From Oikopleura dioica (Eukaryota > Chordata > Appendicularia > Copelata > Oikopleuridae): a stretch of DNA of 64,000 bases. The stretch spans positions 2,361,001 through 2,425,000 of the forward strand of contig OU015567.1 of the NCBI GenBank assembly GCA_907165135.1. Reading direction: 5' to 3'. Of the stretch, positions 12,101-21,733 are shown one piece after another (position 1 is the stretch's first letter; the number at the start of each line of letters is the position of its first letter). Made by a program: the position numbers and the translations under genes. The notes beneath the pieces are model-generated. The model made no database searches, was not told the origin of the DNA, and was given only the letters and a program-made list of their open reading frames with translations.

Positions 12101-12563
12101 GACTTTAAATTTCAATGAAGAAAAAGTAAAGAATTATTTTTCGTCTTACCTGTAGGTGAGAAGAAATGCAACTGAGAGTCAAAATAGGATTTTTGCAGAA
12201 GTGAACAACAATTCTAGAGCTGATGTTTTTTTTCTTGGAATTTTTGCATTCGAGAGATTTTACTCGAAAACACCCTCAAAATAGCGCCAAAAAAGTGAAG
12301 TTAAGGAAGAAACAACCTTCTACTGTTGACAACACAATTCTAGACTCTAGAATCTAGAGATGATGTTGATTTTCTATTAATTTCGCATTCGAGAAATCTT
12401 AAATCGCTGAAATCAAGGAAGAAAGCCTCCGCCGGAACGATCTAACTTTTCGAAAACAGCGCCTCCCTCGCCTTAGCCAATAAGCGCTGTTTATTTTTAC
12501 ATTGCGCAAGGTCGCTATAATTTCAAAATCGAAAAATCTAATAATTTGTCAGAAAATTGAAGA

Positions 12564-13882
12564 ATGACTTCGTTAGAGAGCTTCAGAAACGAGTGGAAGA
12601 AAGAATTGAGCGAGAAGAAACAGACAAATGCGATAGATTTATGGCTACAGGTAAATATCAACTCGTTTTTAACCTATTTATGAAGGTTAACCATTCGTTA
12701 GGTCCAGGTTGATTGATGGCTTTAACCAAGAAAAACACTATTTTTAACTTCGTACAGAAATAGAGTACCAAAAAACAAAGTAAATTCTAGAGATCAGACC
12801 CTTCTTCCACCCTTTATCATTTCAGTTTATCTGTAAACAGGTCAATTTCTAACTGTAATTCAGGCGGAAGCATACGAAGCAGATGGTGATCTCGGGAAAG
12901 CTATCAATTTCTACAGCCGCGCAGAAAAACTCGACCCTGACGTTTTTTCGAAAGTCCGTCAGTTCCGACCTGAACGAGTCAAGCCCGTCTTTGGCGGCGA
13001 TTACGAAAAAGTTTCAAAAACAAATCTCGAAGAGGACCTCAACAAAAACCTCGAATCGCTAAAAATCTCCACCGGCGGGACAAAAAACACTGGTGCATTT
13101 TTCGACAATCCAGATTTCTTGGCACAAGTTCCAAGTCGACCAAGCCTCGTCGATTTTCCGACAGAAGTGATTGAAAAAGTCATGCGATGTTTGGCATCGA
13201 GTGGGCATTTGATTTCGATTGGGAAGCTCTCCCTTGTCTGTAAATTTCTGTACAACCAAGCTGAGGATGAAAAGCTTTGGAAAGTCGCCTGTAGGAACTT
13301 TTTTGATGAAGAAACGCTTACTGAACTTTTCAAAATTCATGGGAACTATAAGACATGCTATCTGAATACTCCTAAGGTACCGTAAAGACAGATTGAAAAA
13401 AAACAATGTTCATGATTCATCTTCAGCCAAATCTATCAGATGGAGTGTACGTCGGGAAACAAAGCTATTGGCGTGAGGGAGAGCAGCGAGGATGGACAAA
13501 TATCGCTCAACACGTGACCTACCGGAGATATTTACGATTCTATCCGGACAATCTTGTCATTGTCGTCTGCTCTGCGGAAGAACCCAAATTCATTATGCGC
13601 AAGATTTTCTCTAATGACACGGGATACAAACGCATTATCACAAATTTACCATCTCTTAGACAGGTCTGTATCCAAAAGAAAGATGTTCGAAAACTAGCAG
13701 GAGTTAAATACGGCCGATGGCATTATTTTCCAACTGAGAAGAGGATCGAAATCGATGTTTCAGAAGAGTTGCTCTCAAAAGTTGAATATACGAAGATTAT
13801 TTTTTCGCTGGAGAAAAATGGTCGACAACTAGGACCGGCTTTCGAATTATTAAAATTTGCCACTTACAAACTTCATTTCTAG
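12564..13882 (+). CDS. FBXO9: F-box only protein 9
   Basis: This is the substrate-recognition subunit of an SCF (SKP1-CUL1-F-box) ubiquitin ligase. The three exons are 12564-12650, 12864-13376 and 13427-13882, all joined in phase 0 at canonical GT-AG sites, giving about 350 residues. Order: FRNEWKKEL at the start; a TPR-like unit at about residues 30-55 (AEAYEADGDLGKAINFYSRA); an F-box at about 110-155 (PTEVIEKVMRCL...SLVCKFLYNQAEDEKLWKVAC); then the FBXO9 C-terminal domain with DGVYVGKQSYWREGEQR and YRRYLRFYPDN. Vertebrate FBXO9 is about 440 residues, so this version is shorter, mainly at the N-terminus. A CAAATAAA polyadenylation candidate lies near 14005. Confidence 0.9.
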
Positions 13883-14076
13883 CGCTCGTATTTTGAAAGC
13901 CTGTACTAAAGATTGGGTCTACTATCGCTGCACGGAAATGAAAAGTAATCAAGAGAATTCTATCGAACTGCCAGTATCTGAATTTCCCTCGCTTGAGCTT
14001 TATCGCAAATAAATTGAGATAAACATATAGCAACAAAAACGTCCATGGTTTGAAAATTTATTTCTTCACGGAAATC

Positions 14077-15315
14077 TCATGAAAGAAAGTACCAAGCTAC
14101 AAAGCCAAGATTTGCAAAAATTCCAATGAGTCCACCGAAAATAAGAAAATAGTCGATTCCTATCCAGCAGTCAAATTTGAAGAGTTGAGGTTGAAGAACT
14201 GTTGCAACGTGAGAACTTAACAAAAAAGTCACTGACATATTCATATTGCTAGAATGATCAACCTGTCATCGATTTCTTCGATAGAATATTCCAAGCAGCC
14301 GTCGACATAACTTTTTCTATCATCGAGTTGATATTTCGTAGCTGCAACTCTCAAGCAGCTTATGACAAGTGGTAGAACAGTGATGAAAAAGTACTGTCCC
14401 AGCATCTTCATTTCATCCTTTCCAAATTTCACTTTACTTTCTCGCTGCTCTTTGATCAAATCCTTGTATCGAAGCGTCAATCTGATGAAGCTGAAAAGCG
14501 CGAGGGAAAAAGTAACGATTGAGCTCATCAAGATCGCTGAATTTTTCGTCGTCTCAAAGCCGTCGGGGTAGAAATAGTCAGTTCCACTGAATTTGTCGAT
14601 GAAATAGTACTGTAAAATTGTCTCTGGACCATCGTCGAGCAAATATGCAATAGAAGAAACCAGCATTTTCTGCTGAATATCTTCGTAAAAGCCTTCTCTA
14701 GTATTCAACCAGATCAGCATCGTTGCAGCTGTCAAAGGAAATGCTATGATCGCGAAGATTTCATAGACAACCATTGCTGCTATCGCGGGTTTTTGAAGAT
14801 GAATATATGTCGAATCGAGTGGAAAGTCGATGAGAAGAGCATTGATGTAGGCAAAGTCGGAGATGTAGTCGATGATGAGAGAGATGAGGGGAAAGAGAAG
14901 CGATCCATAAACTCGGATTCCCATAAAAATGTACGAAAAACGAGTGCTTGCGGCTGTTTCTTCTTCCCGCTAGATTTTTTTGTGTCAAACTGGAGGAGGA
15001 TAAGTACCTGGCTTTTGATCTTCAAAACTTTCTCTTTCCCTCTTTTCATAAAGACCAAATAATAAATAACAAACAGTAGCATCAATAAGCACGCTGCCAT
15101 CATTATCCATAGAAATATCAAGAATCCATTCACGAACCCTGGAAGCTCGGATGGTTTACATGTTGTCGAGTTTCTTATATCTTTAGGAAGAGCAAGATCG
15201 TTTGTACCATTATGACATGCTTGATGATTTTTGTTACCGGAAAATTTAGAAAAAAATTACCTAAAAGTCCGATTGATGTGTCAATTGGATAATTTCCTTC
15301 AAAATATTTCGTCAT
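14077..15315 (-). CDS. Multi-pass membrane protein, family uncertain
   Basis: The exons are 15315-15261, 15219-15008, 14969-14263 and 14215-14077, joined in consistent phase by short GT-AG introns (38-48 nt). The product is about 370 residues. A short N-terminal part with two Cys (LLACHNGTND and STTCKPSE) is followed by a hydrophobic segment (GFLIFLWIMMAACLLMLLFV), a basic stretch (MKRGKEKVLKIKSQ), and then about five or six more hydrophobic segments. LISLIIDYISDFAYINALL and LDDGPETILQYYF loosely resemble the corresponding motifs of XK-related scramblases, but the extra N-terminal segment is atypical. I do not recognise the family with confidence. Confidence 0.65.
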
Positions 15316-15603
15316 TTTGTCCGATTATCTCTACTGATAAAGTGGTTTTAAAAGAAACGCAGCTTATTTGTATTTATCTCTTTTTCTCAAACAAAGTCGC
15401 CACTCATGATCGTAAAATTTCATTGTTTCTCTTTTGCCCCGGAAAAGATATTCAAGAGCATCTTGAACAAGTTCTTTTCGATGCCTTAAACTTCCTTTAA
15501 TTTTGAAACTGAACAATTTTTGCCCGAAGGCGATGCGCTTCGGCAATGATTACAATTTTCAGTCATGTTGATTCTAGCGTAGTTTGGAGTTCATTGACTT
15601 CGA

Positions 15604-16882
15604 ATGAATAGAATCATAAGAATCAGCATTCTTGTTCCTTTATTCATTATTTTATTCATCATTTGGCGACGAAAACACGACGAAATAAGAGACCAATATA
15701 AAGAAGAAATTGATGTTAAATTTCAATATGAAGAGAATGATTTGATTAAAGACGAGTTCAGGGTTTTCAATCCTGGAATTAAATATATCAACGGATCAGG
15801 TAGAAAGCCTTTGAAATTTTGATAAAGACTCTATTTCTCAGTTCTCACCGTTTTACGAGTCAACTGGTTGTTCAAAGATTCGAACCCAAATTTTAAAAAC
15901 GGCCGTTCCGAATGGCGCAAGAACAACTCCCTCATTCTAGCGCAGCTAGACAGAAATGGGCTTGTCACGAAACTTGTCCCCTTCCAGCCCTTCGAGGATT
16001 CCTACGACTGCGAAATGGATCCTGATTGGATTGATGGAGGCCACGGTCTTCAGGATCCAAGAATTATTTCTCAGAAAAATACGCTGAAAATACTCTTCAA
16101 TGCTCGAAATCAGAACAAAGAACCTTTTCAACCGTGCTTTGGCGATATCAAACGGGGGCTTTGGATGGCAGAACTATCCAAAAACCTTGAAATCATGAAT
16201 GCAGCTAGAAAATTAAGCGAAATCAGCTTGGGAAAATGGGATATTGAAAGAAATTGGACGCCAATTGATGATGAAAACGCAGAGGAAGAGATTTTTATTT
16301 ACAGTTTTTATCCAGAACTGATTGTTGTGAACACAACAGCCTCAGAGGTTGACTTCAAAATATTTCCAACCGTTGGGAAATTCGAAGACACTTTCAGAAG
16401 CGTCGCCGAAATCGCAAAAATCGACGCTGAGGAAGCGAATAAGAAGATTTCTCTACATGGTTCTTCTCCTTTGATTAGGTTAGCCGATTGTATGAGGCAA
16501 AAGTAGGAATAAAATCTTTTTAAGATTGAACAACGAAGAATTTCTGGGAATCTTACACTGTCACTTTGCACCAGAAAATGACGATTCGCGTGTTTATATC
16601 AATTATTTCTTCAAAATGAGGATTTCCACCGACTACGAATCCTTCCAAATAACCAGCTCGGGCTTCAAACCCCTCCCGCTCGTATACGAAATCGATGAAA
16701 AATTTGAAAAATTAAATCAAGAGAAAAAGCAGTACAGAGACAACTATCTGTCGAAGAATAAGATTGTTTTTGTGTCCGATATGACAAGGGTTGATGATGA
16801 GCTTTGGATCACGTATGGAGCTGGAGATGCAGAATCAAGATTATTTATACTGCCTGTTCAAAATTTACAAAAATATATTTGA
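15604..16882 (+). CDS. Type II membrane protein with GH130-like five-bladed propeller signature
   Basis: The exons are 15604-15799, 15842-16478 and 16525-16882, joined in frame with 42- and 46-nt introns; the product is about 396 residues. A short N-terminal membrane anchor (IIRISILVPLFIILFIIW) is followed by a lumenal or extracellular domain. GGHGLQDPRII, LHGSSPLIRL, GILHCHF and DELWITYGAGDAES resemble the EDPR and YGaaD blade motifs of GH130-like phosphorylases and related propeller glycosyltransferases. A carbohydrate-active role in the secretory pathway is therefore an inference; no substrate can be read. The gene model is firm, the family call is not. Confidence 0.65.
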
Positions 16883-17385
16883 GATGCTCCTGACGCAGAA
16901 GGCTTTACAACAAAATTCTTTGATTTCAAGTCTTCACATGTTTTTGATGATTTGATATACGATTAGATCATAAAACTCGAACAAAGAAAAAGCTCATAAC
17001 ATTGTTTAGTCAGTCTGACTCAGGGCAAACATCGGCTCGATTTGATCGTTTATGATGAAAGAGTCGGAAGGACGACTTATTTGGCTTATTCTAGATTCTT
17101 CTTGATGAAACATCATTGTCTTGTAGATGTCGCTGTATATTTACATATATAACCGACTTTTCAGAGAATGTAGTTTCTAAGAGAAACGATTCTTGAGAGC
17201 AAAAAAAACGTATTTCTTTGGGCTTTGCCCATAGAAAGTCTTTTTAATTTTTAAAAAGTTTGAGGTAAGTAGCAGAAAAAAGTAGGACACTATCTGTCCG
17301 ACAAATTCCGAGATTTATGACCGTCTGAAAATCTTGTTGATAATACACTATTCATTTTTCAAGCTTGTCTGCGAAATTTTGATTC
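16883..17385. other. Intergenic, AT-rich, nothing recognised
   Basis: This spacer lies between two plus-strand genes. I found no exon, tRNA or repeat in it. Confidence 0.5.
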
Positions 17386-17914
17386 ATGCTGTTTTTAAAG
17401 AGACTTTTTCCAAAGAAAAGGAAAATCACTCCCGATGAAATGGAGAGAAGAAATGAGGCCAAAAACAGGCTAGAGAACGCAAGAGTCTTTCAGAGAAATG
17501 TCGATGAGACAACAATTGCTTCGAGATTCGCCATCGATTCAAACATACGAAAGAAGCACAATGATTCGGATATCAATTATCAGGAAAGATTTAAAATCAA
17601 TAACTTTTGCAAAATGCTTCTATTAAATCAGTTGAAAATCTATTTCGAAGACAACGCCAACGACTCTCGATTTCAAAAACTTCATCCTCTCCTACTCTGA
17701 AACTCTTCAGCATCAATCGCAAAACATGAAAGTCATCGGCAAACTTCTCAAAGAAGACCATTTCTACGAATCTGGAGATCGAAAACGCGCTGAACAAAAG
17801 AATATCGTCCAAAATATGTTTGATGGATTTCGATACACAAACCCGCTGCTCAAAAATCTCGGAACACTAAAAATTCCCATTTCTGAAGGAAACAATTTTT
17901 TGCAAACTGAATAA
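17386..17914 (+). CDS. Hypothetical protein, two exons, splice uncertain
   Basis: I do not recognise this gene. Two coding stretches lie in different frames. The first runs from ATG 17386 (MLFLKRLFPKKRKITPDEME) and is highly charged. The second ends at 17914 and contains FILSYSETLQHQSQNMKVIG, FYESGDRKRAEQKNIVQNMF and NPLLKNLGTLKIPISEG. The frame must change between about 17585 and 17660, where no good GT donor is visible. An intron starting GAAAGATT after ...INYQ and ending ...TTTCGAAG would join the two halves in frame. The gene converges with the minus-strand gene ending at 17956, and a shared AT-rich terminator zone with AATAAA lies between them. Confidence 0.45.
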
Positions 17915-17955
17915 AACAGATACAATGACAGAGAAATAAACATAAATATTCTTTT

Positions 17956-18775
17956 TTAATACCCAATCGAGTCAGAACTAGCTTTCAAGCAAATATTCTT
18001 CATGATTCCAACGACTTCGACCAACCACTCGATTCGCTTTTTCCAAGCTCCTTGTTTACCGCAATCAGCAATTTCTAGAGCAGAATTATTGCAAATATGA
18101 CAGAGAAATGCATACCATCTGATTCAGTGAATTTCTCGACGAATTTACTGCATTGAGCTTGAAGTCTATTGATCAGCCTGAAAAAAAGGTTGAGAAAAAG
18201 TAAGCCTAATGCGGGGCTCGAACCCGCGACCGTTGGATTAAGAGTCCAACGCTCTACCGACTGAGCTAACCAGGCTTGCCCTGAGGCGAGTGCGCCTTTC
18301 ATACGCCCGAGGGTACTTTTCTTAGTCTTACTTCAAATTTGAGCTTCCAGCTCGTTGCAAACCAAGCATCATCAAATCGTCCAAATCCTCCTCATAATCG
18401 ATATAAATCTCCACATCGCTTGATTCGCTGCTAGTAGAGTCGCTAAAACTGGAATCTGCATCATCAGAACGTCGTTTTCTCGAAGCATCTGGCTCGCATT
18501 TCCCTCGCGAGTGGTGCCAAATGGCATCGTCGAGGACTTTTCCGATTCGATGCTTCATTTTCGAAGCCTTCGAGCTTGGTGGTTCACAGGAAAGAGCTAA
18601 AATAATCGATTTTTATTCGATGTTTTGGCCTTGAAGTACTGTATCTACCTGTATCAATGTAGCTGAAGCACTTCTCCTTAACATCCGCTACAATTTTCTC
18701 TAGCCCGTTCTGAGCCGACGGATTGTACTGCCCCGCTGCCAGGGAAGCAAAAACACCAAAAGTTGAGAGTCTCAT
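17956..18775 (-). CDS. Secreted protein with acidic Ser/Asp-rich segment
   Basis: The exons are 18775-18649, 18596-18332, 18177-18116 and 18074-17956, all in phase with GT-AG introns, giving about 190 residues. The N-terminus (MRLSTFGVFASLAAGQ) looks like a signal peptide. It is followed by KEKCFSYIDT, LSCEPPSS, a basic run (ASRKRRSDDAD) that could be a proprotein-convertase site, a Ser/Glu/Asp-rich stretch, and Cys residues in QAQCSKFVEKF, IADCGKQG and KNICLKAS. The family is unknown. The 154-nt intron between exons 2 and 3 contains a tRNA-Lys gene on the same strand. Confidence 0.65.
18204..18275 (-). tRNA. tRNA-Lys (anticodon CUU)
   Basis: Read on the minus strand, the 72-nt cloverleaf has acceptor stem GCCTGGT/ATTAGGC with two G-U pairs, D-arm GCTCAGTCGGTAGAGC, anticodon stem TTGGA/TCCAA with loop CTCTTAA, and T-arm GCGGGTTCGAGCCCCGC. 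The A- and B-box promoter sequences are intact. It lies entirely inside an intron of the secreted-protein gene, in the same orientation. Confidence 0.95.
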
Positions 18776-18996
18776 TTTTGGCTCGTGTTACTTGGTTTGA
18801 TTGAAATCAGCGAGAAAAAATGCCTAGGTTTGAAAAAGGTCGCGCTATGCTCTATGCAGGAGAGTTGGAATTCAGCGGTTTGACAGCACCAGATTAACTC
18901 ACTTTAGAAAATCTGGGTTTTTTAGAAAGATCATCTAATCTTTGTTCAAAATAGCTTTATAGGTGTTATTTTCTTTGGAAAAAAATGATTTCTTAC
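18776..18996. other. Intergenic, nothing recognised
   Basis: This short AT-rich spacer lies upstream of the secreted-protein gene. No further ammonium-transporter exon could be found here. Confidence 0.4.
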
Positions 18997-19120
18997 AAAT
19001 CATGGTTGAAAATCGGCGTCAAGAAAACTCCAACAAGTCCTCCTCCCAGATGAATCGGCGAAGGGTCGTCGATTTCAAAATTTTCCAAGAGGTTTTTCGA
19101 GAAGATCATAAAGAGTGCCC
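18997..19120 (-). pseudogene. Isolated ammonium-transporter exon (AMT/Rh type)
   Basis: A single 124-nt exon is bounded by a TTTTAG acceptor and a GTAAGA donor. It encodes FEIDDPSPIHLGGGLVGVFL, which resembles the AMT segment in which a DD-P motif is followed by a VHxxGG helix. No preceding or following AMT exon could be found on either side within a few kilobases, and a plus-strand gene begins at 19262. It reads as a relic of a decayed or rearranged transporter gene. The alternative is an exon of a gene with very distant partners. Confidence 0.5.
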
Positions 19121-19261
19121 CTAAAATTAATTTTTTGGACGAATACGGTAATGCATGCAGAAACTAATAACAATTGACTGCTCTCCTGATAAAAACGACA
19201 GTTTAATCGATAAACAAGACATAAAAAGAACGCATAATTTTGATCAATTCTCATTATTAAA

Positions 19262-19453
19262 ATGTTCTGCCTATTATTTTCTCTTTTATACCAGACTTTC
19301 GCTCATGAACTATTGATTTCTCATTATAAGTTAGAGAAAGATTACGACCCGTGGCGGATATTCGATTCTACAATCATGGAGAACTACTTGGAATCGTTAG
19401 AACATCAGATTTTTATGCAAAAATATGTGATGGGCTACTGGCCCGAGAACTAA
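19262..19453 (+). CDS. Small secreted peptide, 63 residues
   Basis: A single uninterrupted frame starts at ATG with a hydrophobic leader (MFCLLFSLLYQTFAHE). The body is short and charged (YKLEKDYDPWRIFDSTIMEN, YVMGYWPEN) and has no Cys after the leader. A TAAATAAA sequence overlaps the stop region. No family is recognised. It could be a peptide precursor or a chance frame; the leader and the polyadenylation context favour a real gene. Confidence 0.45.
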   Translation: MFCLLFSLLYQTFAHELLISHYKLEKDYDPWRIFDSTIMENYLESLEHQIFMQKYVMGYWPEN

Positions 19454-19530
19454 ATAAATACAAAAACACATTATTTTTTTCTTACCGAAAGAGCCAATAA
19501 GCAGAGAACAACTCAAATTAAAAGCTTTTA

Positions 19531-21511
19531 TTAATAGAAATAAGATAAAATCAAGAAGCAAAGGACGGAAGCTTGAGCAATTTGCCCTTCAGATTTACAG
19601 TGCTCTTCTTCCTGGTAGTTACCGACGCACATGGCAAATTCAGCGACCTCTGCAACCAAAGTCTGCTCGTTTACTCCTTCAAATCATTTTTAGCGAGAAA
19701 AATCATATAAAAAATCAAACCTGTAAGAAGATGAGCCCAAGGACCAGCCGCGAAAATTGGCACATCTTCTCCACCATGCGTTTCAGAATCGGTCTCCTGA
19801 GCTGTTGGCCATGTTCGCTCAATATCTGGAATTCTTCCATCTACTCCAACAGTGAAGTCCGCCTGCAATTTGTCTACTTTAGATAGGTATTCTAAAATAA
19901 GCTACCGTCATTGTTGAAGGAGGTTTCCGTTCGCATTGGCTGCTGGAATTTGTTTGTAGGTAGTCGTCAAATCCCGGACCGTTTCCGTAGCCGATAACAA
20001 AGACAGATTCGTTGTCATAAGTGTCGACAAAATCCGCTCCAAGGCCGAAGAGACTGGCTCCACGAGGAGCGTAGCCTCCAAAAGAGAAGACATGAGAATG
20101 ATCAGCGGAGACTGAGAGGAGTTTACATCAAAAAAGGCCCTTGCTATGAAAAGGGGACCATTCTCAAAAGAGTACAAGACACCTTTGATAAAAAAAAACT
20201 CTTCCTGATATCAGGGTCTCATTTTTGTTCGTAAGCTCGATGGCTTTTCCGACCGCTAAATCAATCATTTATCAGAATCACTTTTTCATTTTAACCTCTA
20301 TCGAAGGCAACCCATTCATGCAGCGCAAGAAATGGAGAGGCTTTATGATGACCATGGTCAATTTTTCCACCCTCGACGAAAAGATAGAATCCGTTTGGGT
20401 TCTTGCTCAGCTTCTTGATCGCAATTTCTGTCATCTTTTCAAGAGAGGGTTGATTTGTTTTCGAAACACTTATAAAAATGGTAAAAAGGGAGAAATCGTA
20501 CTCTTACCGGTCAAGATCATACTCCAAATGCCCGCTGGCAAAAAAGCCAATGAGTTTCCTTCCGTCATCGAGGTCAACTTGATCTAATTGATCTTTATCA
20601 AAAACAATATTGACGCTTTCATCATTAATCCAATCTTGCGTGAAATTTCTACCGTCGTTTCGGTCCTCCAAGTATCGCTTTCCTCCTCCAAAGATGACGT
20701 CGATATTTGGTGATGCATTGTAGAGTTGCAAGGAGATATCCTGAAGATACGATTATCTTTTTCAACGAAAGCATCTTACATCGCAGTCTCCATTGATAAG
20801 ATCTGAGTCCTCAGCCATTTTCTTATCAGAGTACCAGCTTCGATGCGCGATTTTGGAATAAGCAGCTCCTGGAGAAGCATGCTGCATGTAAGTTGTAGTT
20901 ACGATTCCTACTGATTTCCCTACAAGGTCGATTGAATAAGGACTCCGACGAAAAGGTCAGCTGAAGCATTACCTGCTCTCTTCGCCTTTTCGAGAACGCT
21001 CTCGAGCTGATTTTCGTTCACATTACTGCAGTCCCTACGCGCCACGGCCGCATTCACCCCAAGGGTTCCCGCTCTTCCCTTGACTCCGCAAAGATACGCA
21101 GTAGCAGTTCCAGCAGAATCCGGTGTCTGCTGATCGACATTGTACGTTTTTATCAAACCAGAATAGTCCAACGAGTCCATTTGAGAAACATGCGCCTCGC
21201 CGTTGTCCAAAATTCGTCCGGCGGTCACGGATGGAACTCCCATCCCGTCGCCAATAAGGAGAATGGCATTTTTCGCCTTGGACTTGTTTTGAATCTTTCG
21301 AGCGTTTTCACGAAGAGTTTTTTGTGTAAAAGACCGCCAGTATTCTGAAAATAATGTTTAAAATCATCTCGCAAAGAAAACGACCAGATGTTTCCTCAAC
21401 TTGAGGCCAAGTCTTTGTCGAATCAATTCTCGTTTCCGGATGCATTTTGGAGTCCTCATGGCCTTCTTTTGCCACGGCTAAACCGCATAAAAGAAGACCT
21501 GAAATCTTCAT
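19531..21511 (-). CDS. Alkaline phosphatase, secreted, probably GPI-anchored
   Basis: This is a zinc/magnesium phosphomonoesterase of the animal alkaline phosphatase family. A leader ([17 protein letters not shown]) is followed by [31 protein letters not shown] with a metal-ligand Asp, [14 protein letters not shown] with the nucleophilic Ser, [28 protein letters not shown] and [14 protein letters not shown] with ligand His/Asp, then [20 protein letters not shown] hydrophobic C-terminus ([14 protein letters not shown]) suggests GPI attachment. Exons include 21344-20973, 20919-20780, 20740-20518 and 20468-20296, then smaller ones. The intron 20204-20112 starts GAAGAG and ends CTCAG, and is fixed by the conserved [10 protein letters not shown]. 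The first intron also lacks a GT donor that fits the frame. The polyadenylation signal overlaps the stop. Confidence 0.9.
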
Positions 21512-21733
21512 ATCTCTTTCTCTGATCTGTGATGCAGAAAGTTGTACCAAATAGAGCTTTTTGGAACTGAATTTGCGCAAATACAACCGGCCCGAAAGAC
21601 GTTCCACAAAAGATTTGAGCATCGTATAAATATGCAGAGAAAGTCATGAAGAGTCTTATTTTATTATTTGATCATAAAATTTGACATGAAATCATTTCAG
21701 AGCAGAGACAACGCAGCAAATTTAACTGAATAA

